A stretch of DNA of 64,000 bases, from the NCBI RefSeq assembly GCF_023954335.1, contig NZ_JAMLIE010000001.1, positions 372,001-436,000 of the forward strand. Direction: 5' to 3'. Positions 36,539 to 44,973 of the stretch are shown here, in pieces (positions within the stretch are counted from its first letter, which is position 1; every line of letters begins with the position of its first letter). The position numbers and the translations under genes were made by a program. The notes under the pieces are model-generated. The model did not search any database, was not told the origin of the DNA, and was given only the letters and a program-made list of their open reading frames with translations. This DNA comes from Aquamicrobium sp. (GTDB lineage Bacteria > Pseudomonadota > Alphaproteobacteria > Rhizobiales > Rhizobiaceae).

Positions 36539-37642
36539 TCAGGCATGGCCGGCCAGCGTCTCGAGGCGCTTGATCGCCGCCGCTATCACGGCCGCGTCGA
36601 CAGGCGCGGCGAGATTGCGCAGATGCGGCGCGGTCATCGTCCAGTCGGCAATTTCTGCGATTTCCGCGGCCGTGGCGTCCGGCATGCCGAGCGCCGCCAG
36701 CGTGAAGGGCAGGCCTAGTTCCCGGTGGAAGCCGATCACGTCGCGGATGAACGCGTCGTCCCGGCCTTCGGCGGCGAGCTGGACCAGCAGCGCCCAAGCG
36801 ATCTGGTCGCCATGCGGCGCGTCGCGCGCGCCGCGCACCTTGACCAGCCCGCGGGTCAGGGAATGGGCGAGCGACAGGCCGCCATTCTCGAAGCCGAGGC
36901 CGCTCATCAGCAGCGTCGCCTCGACCACCGCCTCGAGATCGGCCGTCACCTTGCCGGCGCGGGCGGCGGCGACGCCGGCCGCCCCATGGCGGCGCAGGGT
37001 CCGGTAGCAGGCGTCGGCGATGGCGACGCCGGTCAGGCCGGGGCGCGTGCCGAAAGGCGTGACGCCGGTGCCGGCGAGGCACCCGTCCGCCTCGAACTTC
37101 TTCGACAGGGCATCGCCGATGCCGGCCAGCAGGAAGCGCACCGGGGCGGCGGCGATGAGGGCGGTGTCGACGACCACCGCCTCGGGGCTGCGGTGCAGCC
37201 GGTCGACGGCGATCATCGTATGGGCGTCGTCATACATGGCGATCGCCGCGCTGGTCGGGCTGTCGTTGGAGGCGATGGTGGGAACCGTCACCACCGGCAG
37301 GCCGAGCTTCAGCGCCACGGCCTTGGCGGCGTCGAGCGCCTTGCCGCCGCCGATCCCGACCGCGGCGTCGGGCCTTTGTCCTTCCAGCCCCGCAATGAGC
37401 GCGTCGATCGCCGGATAGGTGATCTCGCCGTCAAAGGCGCGGATGGCCGGCGTCACCCCCGTCTTCGCGCAGGAGACGGCGATGCGCGCGCCGAGCAGAT
37501 CGAGCACGAAGCCGTCGACCACGACCAGCGTCGACGCGCCGAGCGGCGCGAGCACCTCGCCCAGCCGGTCGATCATGCCCGGCCCTTGGCAATAGCGGTG
37601 CGGCGCGCCGAAGATGAAGCCCTGCATGTCGCCCGGGGTCAT
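36539..37642 (-). CDS. GldA-like (glycerol/polyol) NAD-dependent dehydrogenase
   Basis: Iron-containing/glycerol dehydrogenase superfamily, 367 aa. NAD-binding GIGGGKALDAAKAVAL and 'TVPTIASNDSPTSA' are typical of GldA. Metal ligands are visible as Asp in GIGDALSKKFEA, His in GLSLAHSLTRGL and His in DAPHGDQIAW. It probably oxidises a polyol or reduces an aldehyde such as glycolaldehyde or dihydroxyacetone. The start overlaps the SDR stop (ATGA). Confidence 0.88.
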   Translation of the reverse strand: MTPGDMQGFIFGAPHRYCQGPGMIDRLGEVLAPLGASTLVVVDGFVLDLLGARIAVSCAKTGVTPAIRAFDGEITYPAIDALIAGLEGQRPDAAVGIGGGKALDAAKAVALKLGLPVVTVPTIASNDSPTSAAIAMYDDAHTMIAVDRLHRSPEAVVVDTALIAAAPVRFLLAGIGDALSKKFEADGCLAGTGVTPFGTRPGLTGVAIADACYRTLRRHGAAGVAAARAGKVTADLEAVVEATLLMSGLGFENGGLSLAHSLTRGLVKVRGARDAPHGDQIAWALLVQLAAEGRDDAFIRDVIGFHRELGLPFTLAALGMPDATAAEIAEIADWTMTAPHLRNLAAPVDAAVIAAAIKRLETLAGHA

Positions 37643-38433
37643 TCGTCGTCCTCCAGCGGGTAGGCGTCGGACGGCGCGCCCCATGCCATGTAGCCGCCGT
37701 CGACCGGCAGGGTGACGCCGGTGATGAACTTCGCCCGGTCCGAGGCGAGGAACAGCATCGCCTCGGCAATGTCGTCTGCCGTGCCCATCGCGCCCATCGG
37801 CGTGCGGCGGCGGATGCGCTTCACGTCGATCTTGCCCTCGGCGATCAGCCTTTCGGTCAGCGGCGTCATCATGTAGCCGGGCGCGACGGCATTGACGCGG
37901 ATGCCGTGCGGGCCCCACTCGCAGCCGAGAACCCGCGTCAGCATCCCGATCCCCGCCTTGGCTGCGCTGTAGGCGGTTCGGACCGGCAGGCCGACGACGC
38001 CGGCGATGGAGTTGAGGTTGAGGATTGCCCCGCCTTTGCCGCGCCGGATCATGCCGGGCGCGACGGTCTTGGAGACGAGATAGGTGCCGGTGAGGTGGAC
38101 GTCGATCAGCCTTTGCCAGTGCGACAGGGGCTGGTCGACCGTCGGCACGAAGCTGTCGGGCATGCCGGCATTGTTCACCAGGATGTCGATGCCGCCCGTC
38201 TTGTCCTCGACCCGGGCGACCATCTCCGCGACCGCGTCCTCCTTCGAGACGTCGCCGCCGATCGCCATGTGGCCTTCGCCCAGCTCCGCCACCGCCGCCT
38301 CGGCCGCGTCGAGGCGCAGGTCGTTGATGACGACGCGCGCGCCCGCGCCGGCGAAGGCCCGCGCCGTGGCGAGGCCCAGCCCGCTGCCCGCGCCGGTTAT
38401 CAGCGCCACCCTGCCTTCGAGCTCGCCCGCCAT
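37639..38433 (-). CDS. SDR-family NAD(P)-dependent oxidoreductase
   Basis: Classical short-chain dehydrogenase, 264 aa: TGAGSGLGLATARAF cofactor motif, 'NNAGMPDSFVPT', catalytic Ser in LNLNSIAGVVG, YSAAKAG (YxxxK) and 'RVNAVAPGYMMTPLTE'. FabG/polyol dehydrogenase-like; the substrate is probably the sugar or polyol of the operon. A longer frame runs into the transketolase gene but MAGELEGR at 38433 is the natural start. Confidence 0.92.
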   Translation of the reverse strand: MAGELEGRVALITGAGSGLGLATARAFAGAGARVVINDLRLDAAEAAVAELGEGHMAIGGDVSKEDAVAEMVARVEDKTGGIDILVNNAGMPDSFVPTVDQPLSHWQRLIDVHLTGTYLVSKTVAPGMIRRGKGGAILNLNSIAGVVGLPVRTAYSAAKAGIGMLTRVLGCEWGPHGIRVNAVAPGYMMTPLTERLIAEGKIDVKRIRRRTPMGAMGTADDIAEAMLFLASDRAKFITGVTLPVDGGYMAWGAPSDAYPLEDDE

Positions 38434-38434
38434 G

Positions 38435-39424
38435 TCAGCGCCCCTCCACGATCGCGCGCAGGAAGCGGGGCAGGTCGACCTCGTACTTGCCCTCGAGATA
38501 TTCCTGCGAGCCGCATTCGAAGAAGCTGTCGGCCAGCCCGATCTTGATGAGCGGCTTGACGATCCCGGCATCGTAGAGCGCCTCGACGACGAGGCTCGTC
38601 AGGCCGCCGGTGGTCTTGTGGTTCTCCGCCACGACCAGCCGGTCGAACCGGCTGGCGAATTCCACCACGCCGGCCGTGTCGAAGGGCTTGATCGTGCCGA
38701 CATGGAGGACGCCGGCGCCATGCCCGCTCCGCTCGGCCGCGCGGGCGGCGTCGACGGCGCGCGCCGACATGTAGCCCGTCGCGATGACGCCGACCCTGGC
38801 GCCCGGCCGCTCGTGCAGCACCTGCGCCTTGCCGGGAACGAAGCGGTAGGTGTCGGGCAGCTCCACCGGCACCTTGCCGCGCATGTTGCGGACATAGACC
38901 GTGCCCGGAATGTCGGCGACGGCGCGCACGACCTGCTTGAACTCGGTCGCGTCGCACGGGTCGATGATGGTCAGGTCGGCGATGCCGCGCATCATGTTCA
39001 GGTCTTCCGTCGCCTGATGCGTTGCGCCGTAGCCGTTGACCAGTCCCGGCATCCCGGCGAAGATCTTGACGTTCGCCATCGAGTGCGCGCAGGCGATGGC
39101 GACGAAGTCGTAGGCACGCCTTGTGATGAAGACCGAATAGGTGGTGCAGTAGGCGATCTTGCCGGCCTTCGCCATGCCGGCGGCGATCATGATGAGGTCC
39201 TGCTCCGCCATGCCGACATTGAAGAAGCGCGTCGGATGGGCGTCGCGGAACGGCAGGATGTCGGAATAGCGTCCCATGTCGGCGGTCAGCCCGACGATCT
39301 CGGGCCGCTCGCGGCCGAGCTCGGCCAGCGTGTTGCCGAACGGGGCGAGCTCTGTGACCTTGCCCTCGACGTCGACGATCTCGCCCATGCCGCGCGTGCG
39401 GCCGCCCTGCACAGCCTCAGCCAT
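38435..39424 (-). CDS. Transketolase, C-terminal half (pyrimidine-binding and C-terminal domains)
   Basis: 329 aa second subunit of a split transketolase. Contains 'FFNVGMAEQDLIMIAAGMAKAGK', the catalytic Glu region that contacts the thiamine pyrimidine (GMAEQ/ GIAEQ), 'YGATHQATEDLNMMRGI' and the C-terminal domain 'FDRLVVAENHKTTGGL'. Overlaps the N-terminal half gene by 8 bp, so the two are made together. Split transketolases occur in dedicated sugar pathways such as apulose-4-phosphate cleavage. Confidence 0.92.
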   Translation of the reverse strand: MAEAVQGGRTRGMGEIVDVEGKVTELAPFGNTLAELGRERPEIVGLTADMGRYSDILPFRDAHPTRFFNVGMAEQDLIMIAAGMAKAGKIAYCTTYSVFITRRAYDFVAIACAHSMANVKIFAGMPGLVNGYGATHQATEDLNMMRGIADLTIIDPCDATEFKQVVRAVADIPGTVYVRNMRGKVPVELPDTYRFVPGKAQVLHERPGARVGVIATGYMSARAVDAARAAERSGHGAGVLHVGTIKPFDTAGVVEFASRFDRLVVAENHKTTGGLTSLVVEALYDAGIVKPLIKIGLADSFFECGSQEYLEGKYEVDLPRFLRAIVEGR

Positions 39425-40259
39425 TTGCCGTCTCCAGTTCCTGCTTGAGCGCGTCCCACTCGTCGTTGGCGATGCGGACGAAATGCGCCCGCTCGCGCGC
39501 CATGATCGTCGGGATGCTGAAACCCGGCGTCGTGCGCATGACGATGCATTTCGGGCGGCCGTTCCTCTCGCGCGCGCCTTCGAGCGCCGCGATCAGCGCC
39601 TCGATGTCGTTGCCGTTCACCTCGACCGTCTCCCAGCCGAAGGCGGTGAACTTGTCGGCCACGGGCTCGATCCGCACGGTAACGGGCCCGTCCGCCTGGA
39701 TGCCGTTGCAGTCGATCAGCGCGACGAGGTTGTCGCAGTTGAAGGTCGCCGCGCCCATGGCCGCTTCCCAGGTCGAGCCTTCCTGCAGCTCGCCGTCGGA
39801 GAACTCGCAGAACACGCGCGCGTCGCGGCCGTCCATCTTCAGCGTCATGGACATGCCCACGGCCTGCCCGAGCCCGTGGCCGAGCGAGCCGCCGACCATC
39901 TCGACGCCCGGCGTGTCGTCGAAGGTCGACATCGGCAGGCGCGAGCCGTTGAGGCCGTAGCTCGGCAATTCGTCCTTGGGGAAATAGCCCGCTTCCGCCA
40001 GCGCCGCGTACATCGCGATGGAATAGTGCCCGGTGGAGAGGACGAAGCGGTCGCGGTCGGGCCAGTCCGGATTGGCGGAATCGTAGCGCAGCTCGTGGAA
40101 GTAGAGCGCGGCGAGGCAATCGGCCATGCCCAGCCCCTGGGCGATGTAGCCCTCGCCCTTGCCGGCGGCCATGTTCAGCATCAGGCGGCGCAGGTTGAGC
40201 GCGCGCGCCTTGAGCGCGGCAATGTCCGCGCGCGCCGGAGGATGATTGAGGGGTGGCAT
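39417..40259 (-). CDS. Transketolase, N-terminal half (thiamine diphosphate-binding domain)
   Basis: 280 aa. 'GHGLGQAVGMSMTLKMDG' and the ThDP/metal motif FSDGELQEGSTWEAAMGAATFNCDNLVALIDCNG at residues 152-185, ending in the conserved Asn. The motif begins SDG instead of the usual GDG. 'RFVLSTGHYSIAMYAALAEAGYF' matches the family 'DRFVLSxGHxxxALYA'. Together with the downstream gene it forms a complete transketolase. Confidence 0.93.
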   Translation of the reverse strand: MPPLNHPPARADIAALKARALNLRRLMLNMAAGKGEGYIAQGLGMADCLAALYFHELRYDSANPDWPDRDRFVLSTGHYSIAMYAALAEAGYFPKDELPSYGLNGSRLPMSTFDDTPGVEMVGGSLGHGLGQAVGMSMTLKMDGRDARVFCEFSDGELQEGSTWEAAMGAATFNCDNLVALIDCNGIQADGPVTVRIEPVADKFTAFGWETVEVNGNDIEALIAALEGARERNGRPKCIVMRTTPGFSIPTIMARERAHFVRIANDEWDALKQELETANG

Positions 40260-40307
40260 CGACGTCTCCCGTAGGTTGAACTCAAGAACGAGGGGACCGG
40301 ACCGGCT

Positions 40308-41225
40308 TCACCCGGCGCAATTCAGCCGCAGTCCCGGGCGCGCCCAGCTCAGGCGCACCAGCTGGCCATGGCTCGACAGCGTCACGAACGCGCTGCGCAT
40401 GTCGGCGCCGCCGAAGCAGATATTGGTGGTGTAGGGATCGTCGAACGGGATCGTCTCGACCATATCGCCCCGCGGCGAGATGACGACGATGCCGCCCCGG
40501 CGCAGGCAGGCGACCGCGACGTTGCCCTCCTCCTCGACGGCGAGGCTGTCGAAGCGCCAGAAGCCCGGCAGGCCGGCCAGCAGGTCGCCGCCCGTCGGCG
40601 AGTGCCACGCCGCCCTGGCGAGGACGCCCGGCGCGGTCACATCCCATTGCCAGACGCGCCCCGACGAGGTCTCGGCGACGTAGAGCCGGTCGCCTTGTGG
40701 GGAAAGGCCGATGCCGTTGGGCCCGATCAGCGGAAAGGCGGCCTCGACGATGCGGCTTCCGTCGGCGCGGGCATAGAACACCGCGCCGAAATCGAGCTTG
40801 CGGCCGGAGCGATGGCCGTGATCGGTGAACCAGAACCCGCCATGCGCGTCGAAGACGATGTCGTTGGGGGCGGCGAGCGGGATGTCGCCGCAGCGGTCGT
40901 AGAGCACCTCCACGGCCCCGGTCGCGGGGTCCACCCGCTGGATGCACCCGCCGCTGTTGTCGGCGGCGCGGGCGACGGGCCGCAAGCCGGCTGAATTGTC
41001 CCAGCTGAAGCCGCCATTGTTGCAGACATAAAGGGCGCCGTCCGGCCCGAGCGCCGCGCCGTTGGGGCCGCCGCCGGTCTCGGCCAGCCGGTAGCTGCGC
41101 CCCTTCGAGATGCGGGTCAGGCAGCCGCGGGCGATCTCCGTCACCACGATGTCGCCGTCGGGCATCGCGACCGGTCCCTCGGGAAAGGCGAGGTCGCCAG
41201 CAAGCAGCTCGACGGAAGCGGTCAT
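40308..41225 (-). CDS. SMP-30/gluconolactonase family protein
   Basis: Six-bladed beta-propeller lactonase, 305 aa. Metal-site residues by family: Glu in FPEGPVAM, Asn in APNDIVFD, Asn in GPNGIGLS and Asp in FDSLAVEEEGN. It probably hydrolyses a sugar lactone produced by one of the dehydrogenases of the operon. No signal peptide. The start overlaps the HAD phosphatase stop by 4 bp. Confidence 0.88.
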   Translation of the reverse strand: MTASVELLAGDLAFPEGPVAMPDGDIVVTEIARGCLTRISKGRSYRLAETGGGPNGAALGPDGALYVCNNGGFSWDNSAGLRPVARAADNSGGCIQRVDPATGAVEVLYDRCGDIPLAAPNDIVFDAHGGFWFTDHGHRSGRKLDFGAVFYARADGSRIVEAAFPLIGPNGIGLSPQGDRLYVAETSSGRVWQWDVTAPGVLARAAWHSPTGGDLLAGLPGFWRFDSLAVEEEGNVAVACLRRGGIVVISPRGDMVETIPFDDPYTTNICFGGADMRSAFVTLSSHGQLVRLSWARPGLRLNCAG

Positions 41226-41896
41226 CGCGCCGCCTCCGGCAGGTCGGCCCCGAGCACGGCGGCGAGGTCGCGCGCATCGTCGACCAGCACGTCGGGCGCG
41301 TAGGGTATGAGGTCCTCGCGGGCATAGAAGCCGTAGGTCAGCGCGACGCACGGCATCCCCGCCGCGCGCGCGGCCAGGATGTCCTGCGGGCCGTCGCCGA
41401 CATAGACGCCCTCGCCGGGCGAGGCGCCGGTGCGCTCGAGCGCCAGCAGGATCGGCGCGGGATCGGGCTTGCGCTCGCGCGTGTCCTCGGCGGTGACGAT
41501 GGTGCAGAACGCGCTTTCGGGTATGCCGGCGACCGACAGGTCGATCAGCGTCCGCTCCAGCCCCTTGTTGGTGACGAGGCCGGGCTTGCGCCCGCTCTCG
41601 ACCAGGCTGCCGATCATCTCGGCCACAAGCGGAAAGATCGAGACCTTGTCGATGCAGGACGGATAGGTGACGCGGTAGGCCTCGTAGAGCTCCGCCACCC
41701 GGTCCGGCGCCACCCGGGCGAACAGCTCCGCCGGGCGCATGGCGAACACCTCGCCCGCCGGAATCGAGGCAGGCGGGAAATCCGCGTTCAGGTGCTCGCG
41801 ATAGACCCTCGTGTAGCATTCGAGGACCGCCGCGCGGGTGTCGACCAGCGTCCCGTCGAGATCGAAGAAGACGAAGCGGCGGGCAAAGAGGGTCAT
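41222..41896 (-). CDS. HAD-family hydrolase, phosphoglycolate phosphatase-like
   Basis: 224 aa. Motif I FFDLDGTLVDT, motif II LVTNKG, motif III Lys in ERKPDPAP, motif IV VGDGPQDILAA. Size and cap fit the Gph/PGP subfamily. It sits translationally coupled (ATGA overlap) between a kinase and a lactonase, so it could remove a dead-end sugar or glycolate phosphate. The open frame continues 1.8 kb upstream but only this part is the gene. Confidence 0.9.
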   Translation of the reverse strand: MTLFARRFVFFDLDGTLVDTRAAVLECYTRVYREHLNADFPPASIPAGEVFAMRPAELFARVAPDRVAELYEAYRVTYPSCIDKVSIFPLVAEMIGSLVESGRKPGLVTNKGLERTLIDLSVAGIPESAFCTIVTAEDTRERKPDPAPILLALERTGASPGEGVYVGDGPQDILAARAAGMPCVALTYGFYAREDLIPYAPDVLVDDARDLAAVLGADLPEAAR

Positions 41897-43440
41897 GGCA
41901 TGTCCTTCGCTGCGCGCGCCTGAACCAGCCGCGCGCGGTGTTTCCACAAGGGGGCGAGATCCGCGCCCAGGTCCCGGAACAGCGGGTAGGCGTCCGCGTA
42001 GCGCGCGGCGAGGGCCGGGTCGGGGTCGACGGTCGAGGCGACGCGCACCATGCGCGCGGATGCGGTCGCGAGGTCCGGCTGCACGCCGGCGGCGACGGCG
42101 GCGAGCATGGCCACGCCCAGCGCCCCGGTCTCCTCCACCTCGGGCAGCGACAGCGGCCGGTTGACGGCGGCGGCGCAGATCTCGCGCCAGATCGCGCTGC
42201 GCGCCCCGCCGCCGGTGATGCGGATGGAGGTGACGTCGGCCGCGAGCGCGCCGTAGCAATCGACCATGGCGAGGGCGACGCCCTCCATCACCGCGCGCAC
42301 CAGCGCGGCCGGCGAGGAGGTCAGGCCGAGGCCGAACACCGATCCGCGCGCCGCCGGCTCGTGGCGCGGGGCCGTCATGCCTGAGGTGCCGAAATAGGGA
42401 TGGATCAGCATGCCGCCGGGCAGCGGCGGCGTCGCGCGCACGTCCTTTTCGATGCGCTCCCACACGGCCGCGTCGGGCGGGCCGTACTCCTTCTGCCCGA
42501 ACGCCTGCAAGACCCAGTCGAGGCAGAGCGAGCCGCCGCCGGTGTTCGACATCAGGCGCTGCCAGCGCCCCTCGGGCATCAGGAACAAGAAGCCTACATT
42601 GGCCGGCTCGAGCTGGGGAAAGTCCATCGTCAGATTGTTCATGAAGCTGGTGCCGATCACCGTCACCGCTTCGCCCGCCTGCAACGCGCCGACGCCGATC
42701 GCCGCCGCGACAGCGTCGCCGGCCCCCGTCACCACCGGAATGCCTGCGGCAAGCCCCGTCAGCGCCGCGGCCTCGTCGCTCAGATGGCCGACCGTGTCGC
42801 CGATGCGCCGCACCGGCGCGACGCGCGCGGTCATATCCGCGATGCCCGCCAGCGCCATCAGCTCGCCGGAAATCCGCCGCTCGCGTATGTCGCACGGGAA
42901 GAACGAGAGATCGGACTCGTCGGTCGCGATCTCCCCGGTCAGGCGGAAATTGATGTAGTCCTTGGCGAAGAACAGCGTCTCGATCCGCGCGTAGCGCGCC
43001 GGGTCGTGCCGCTTCAGCCAGGCGAGCAGCACCAGCGGCACCCCCGGGATCGCGGCGTTGCCGGAGACCCGGTAGACCCGCTCGGTCAGCCCCTCGGCGG
43101 CCCATTCCTCGAGCAGTGCCGCGGCGCGCGCGTCCGGCCAGGCGATGGCGGGGCCGACGGGCCGCCGCTCGCCGTCGAGCGCCCACAGCCCGCCCATATG
43201 GCCCGATACGCCGATGGCGCGGATCGCGTCGGGCGCGACGCCGGCGGCCGCGACGGCCTCGCCGATCGTGGCGACGACCGCGGCGAAGGTCTGGTCCATG
43301 TCCTCCTCGTGCCAGTCCGGGCGCGGATGGAAGACGGGCGTGCGGCGGCTGGAAGCGCCGAGGGCCGCGCCGGTCAGCGCGTCGAACACCACGACCTTGG
43401 TCGCCGTCGTTCCCTTGTCGATGCCGAGGACGCAGCTCAT
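41893..43440 (-). CDS. FGGY-family carbohydrate kinase (first copy)
   Basis: 515 aa sugar kinase with ATP site start VLGIDKGTTATKVVVFD, 'PRPDWHEEDMDQTF', GVSGHMGGLWALD, 'SLFFAKDYINFRLTGEIATD'-type segment, catalytic base Asp in TGAGDAVAAAIGVG and the FGGY-signature-like 'TGGGARSAIWREICAAAVNRPL'. Xylulokinase/ribulokinase-like; the sugar is not predictable. Next to a second, diverged FGGY kinase. Confidence 0.92.
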   Translation of the reverse strand: MSCVLGIDKGTTATKVVVFDALTGAALGASSRRTPVFHPRPDWHEEDMDQTFAAVVATIGEAVAAAGVAPDAIRAIGVSGHMGGLWALDGERRPVGPAIAWPDARAAALLEEWAAEGLTERVYRVSGNAAIPGVPLVLLAWLKRHDPARYARIETLFFAKDYINFRLTGEIATDESDLSFFPCDIRERRISGELMALAGIADMTARVAPVRRIGDTVGHLSDEAAALTGLAAGIPVVTGAGDAVAAAIGVGALQAGEAVTVIGTSFMNNLTMDFPQLEPANVGFLFLMPEGRWQRLMSNTGGGSLCLDWVLQAFGQKEYGPPDAAVWERIEKDVRATPPLPGGMLIHPYFGTSGMTAPRHEPAARGSVFGLGLTSSPAALVRAVMEGVALAMVDCYGALAADVTSIRITGGGARSAIWREICAAAVNRPLSLPEVEETGALGVAMLAAVAAGVQPDLATASARMVRVASTVDPDPALAARYADAYPLFRDLGADLAPLWKHRARLVQARAAKDMP

Positions 43441-44966
43441 GCCGCCTGCCCTCCTTCCGCGAGGGCGGACCGGCGGGCCGAGTAGCGGCGATAGGTGTCG
43501 CGCGCGGCCCCGTAGAGGCCGAACCAGTCGTCATAGTCGGCCGCCGCCGTGGGGTCAGGCGCGTAGCGTTCCGCCACCCGGTGCGTCGCCGCGACGGCCT
43601 CGCCGAGATCGGCCCACAGCCCGGTCGCGGCGCCGGCGAGAAGCGCGACGCCCAGCGCCCCGGATTCGGAGGCTTCCGTGACCTCGACCGGCATGTTGCA
43701 GACATCGGCGAACATCTGCGCCCAGAACGGGCTGCGGCTGCCGCCGCCGGTCAGGGTCAGCGTGCCGGCGCGCCCGGGCATCGCCGCGAGGCAGTCGCGC
43801 GTCGAGTAGCACAGCGATTCGTAGACCGCGCGCAGCAGGTGGTCGCGCGAGGTCTGGCTCGACGCGCCGAAGAAGGCGCCGCGCGCCTGCGCGTCGAAGA
43901 ACGGGGCGAGGACGCCGCTGCCGTTGACGTAGGGCAGCAGAACCACCCCGCCCGCCCCGCGCGGGATCGCCGCCGCCGCGCGTTCCATGGCCGGAAAATC
44001 CCAGGCGCCGTTTGCATCGCGCGGGCCGCCGAACCTCTCCAGGAACCAGTCCATGGTGATGGTGCCCGAGGTGTTGGGCAGGATCCTGAGATAGCGGCCG
44101 AACGGCATGGCGAACAGGAAGCCGAGGCCCTCCGGCTCGCGGTCTGGTGCGGCGATGACCCGGCTGTTGAGACAGCTCGTCCCGAGTACGGTCACCGTCT
44201 GCCCGGGCGCGACGCAGCCGGTTCCGAGCGCGTTGGCGCAGGCGTCGCCGAGCCCGGCCACCACCGGCACCCCGGCCGGGAGCCCGACCTCGGCGGCTGC
44301 CGAGGCCGTCAGCCGGCCGGCGACGGCCTCGGACGGAACCAGCGGCGGAAGGCGCTCCAGCCATTCGCCGGCCCCGCACAGGCGCATCAGCTCCGGCGAG
44401 AAGTCGCGGCGGTCGATGTCGCCAGGAACGAAGCTGACATCGGACGCCTCGGTGGCTATCTCGCCGGTCAAGCGGAAGCGCAGATAGTCCTTGGCGCAGA
44501 GCGCGTAGCGCGTGCGGGCCACGGCCTCCGGCTCGTGCCTCGAAAGCCACGCCATCAGCATGACGGAGATGCCCGGCATCATGCCGTTGCCCGAGATGGC
44601 GAAGGCGCGCCGGAGGGTCCCGTCGCGCTCCAGCTCCATCTGCAGGGACTGGGCGCGCTCGTCGGGCCAGCAGATCGCGTTGCGGACGGGATTGAGGCCG
44701 CTATCCAGCAGCCACAGCCCGCCCATGTGCCCGGCGATGCCGATGCCGCGCACCGAGGCGGGGTCGACGGCCGCTTTCGCCACGGCCGCGCGGACCACGC
44801 CGGCGGTCAGCGCCCAGCTGCGTTCGGCGTCCTCCTCGTGCCAGCCGGGGCGCGGGCGCAGCACCTCGACCGGGGCAGCGGCGCTGCCGAGCGCCCGCCC
44901 GCCGGCGTCGAAGACGACGACCTTGACGTAGGACGTGCCCTTGTCGATGCCGATCACGCAGGCCAT
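43437..44966 (-). CDS. FGGY-family carbohydrate kinase (second copy)
   Basis: 509 aa, clearly paralogous to the neighbour (same IDKGTSYVKVVVFD start, GIAGHMGGLWLLD, 'ALCAKDYLRFRLTGEIATEASD', GLGDACANALGTG, 'TGGGSRSPFWAQMFADVCNMPVEV') but diverged through much of its length. Two different kinases in one operon suggest two sugars, two steps, or a kinase pair of two half-functions. The stop overlaps the next gene by 4 bp. Confidence 0.92.
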   Translation of the reverse strand: MACVIGIDKGTSYVKVVVFDAGGRALGSAAAPVEVLRPRPGWHEEDAERSWALTAGVVRAAVAKAAVDPASVRGIGIAGHMGGLWLLDSGLNPVRNAICWPDERAQSLQMELERDGTLRRAFAISGNGMMPGISVMLMAWLSRHEPEAVARTRYALCAKDYLRFRLTGEIATEASDVSFVPGDIDRRDFSPELMRLCGAGEWLERLPPLVPSEAVAGRLTASAAAEVGLPAGVPVVAGLGDACANALGTGCVAPGQTVTVLGTSCLNSRVIAAPDREPEGLGFLFAMPFGRYLRILPNTSGTITMDWFLERFGGPRDANGAWDFPAMERAAAAIPRGAGGVVLLPYVNGSGVLAPFFDAQARGAFFGASSQTSRDHLLRAVYESLCYSTRDCLAAMPGRAGTLTLTGGGSRSPFWAQMFADVCNMPVEVTEASESGALGVALLAGAATGLWADLGEAVAATHRVAERYAPDPTAAADYDDWFGLYGAARDTYRRYSARRSALAEGGQAA

Positions 44967-44973
44967 GCCGCCC

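Noticed and set aside
41222..43705. A single 827-codon frame ending in the HAD phosphatase
   Set aside because: Only the last 224 codons carry HAD motifs, and the rest runs antiphase through the FGGY kinase gene. The ATG at 41896 overlapping the kinase stop is the real start.
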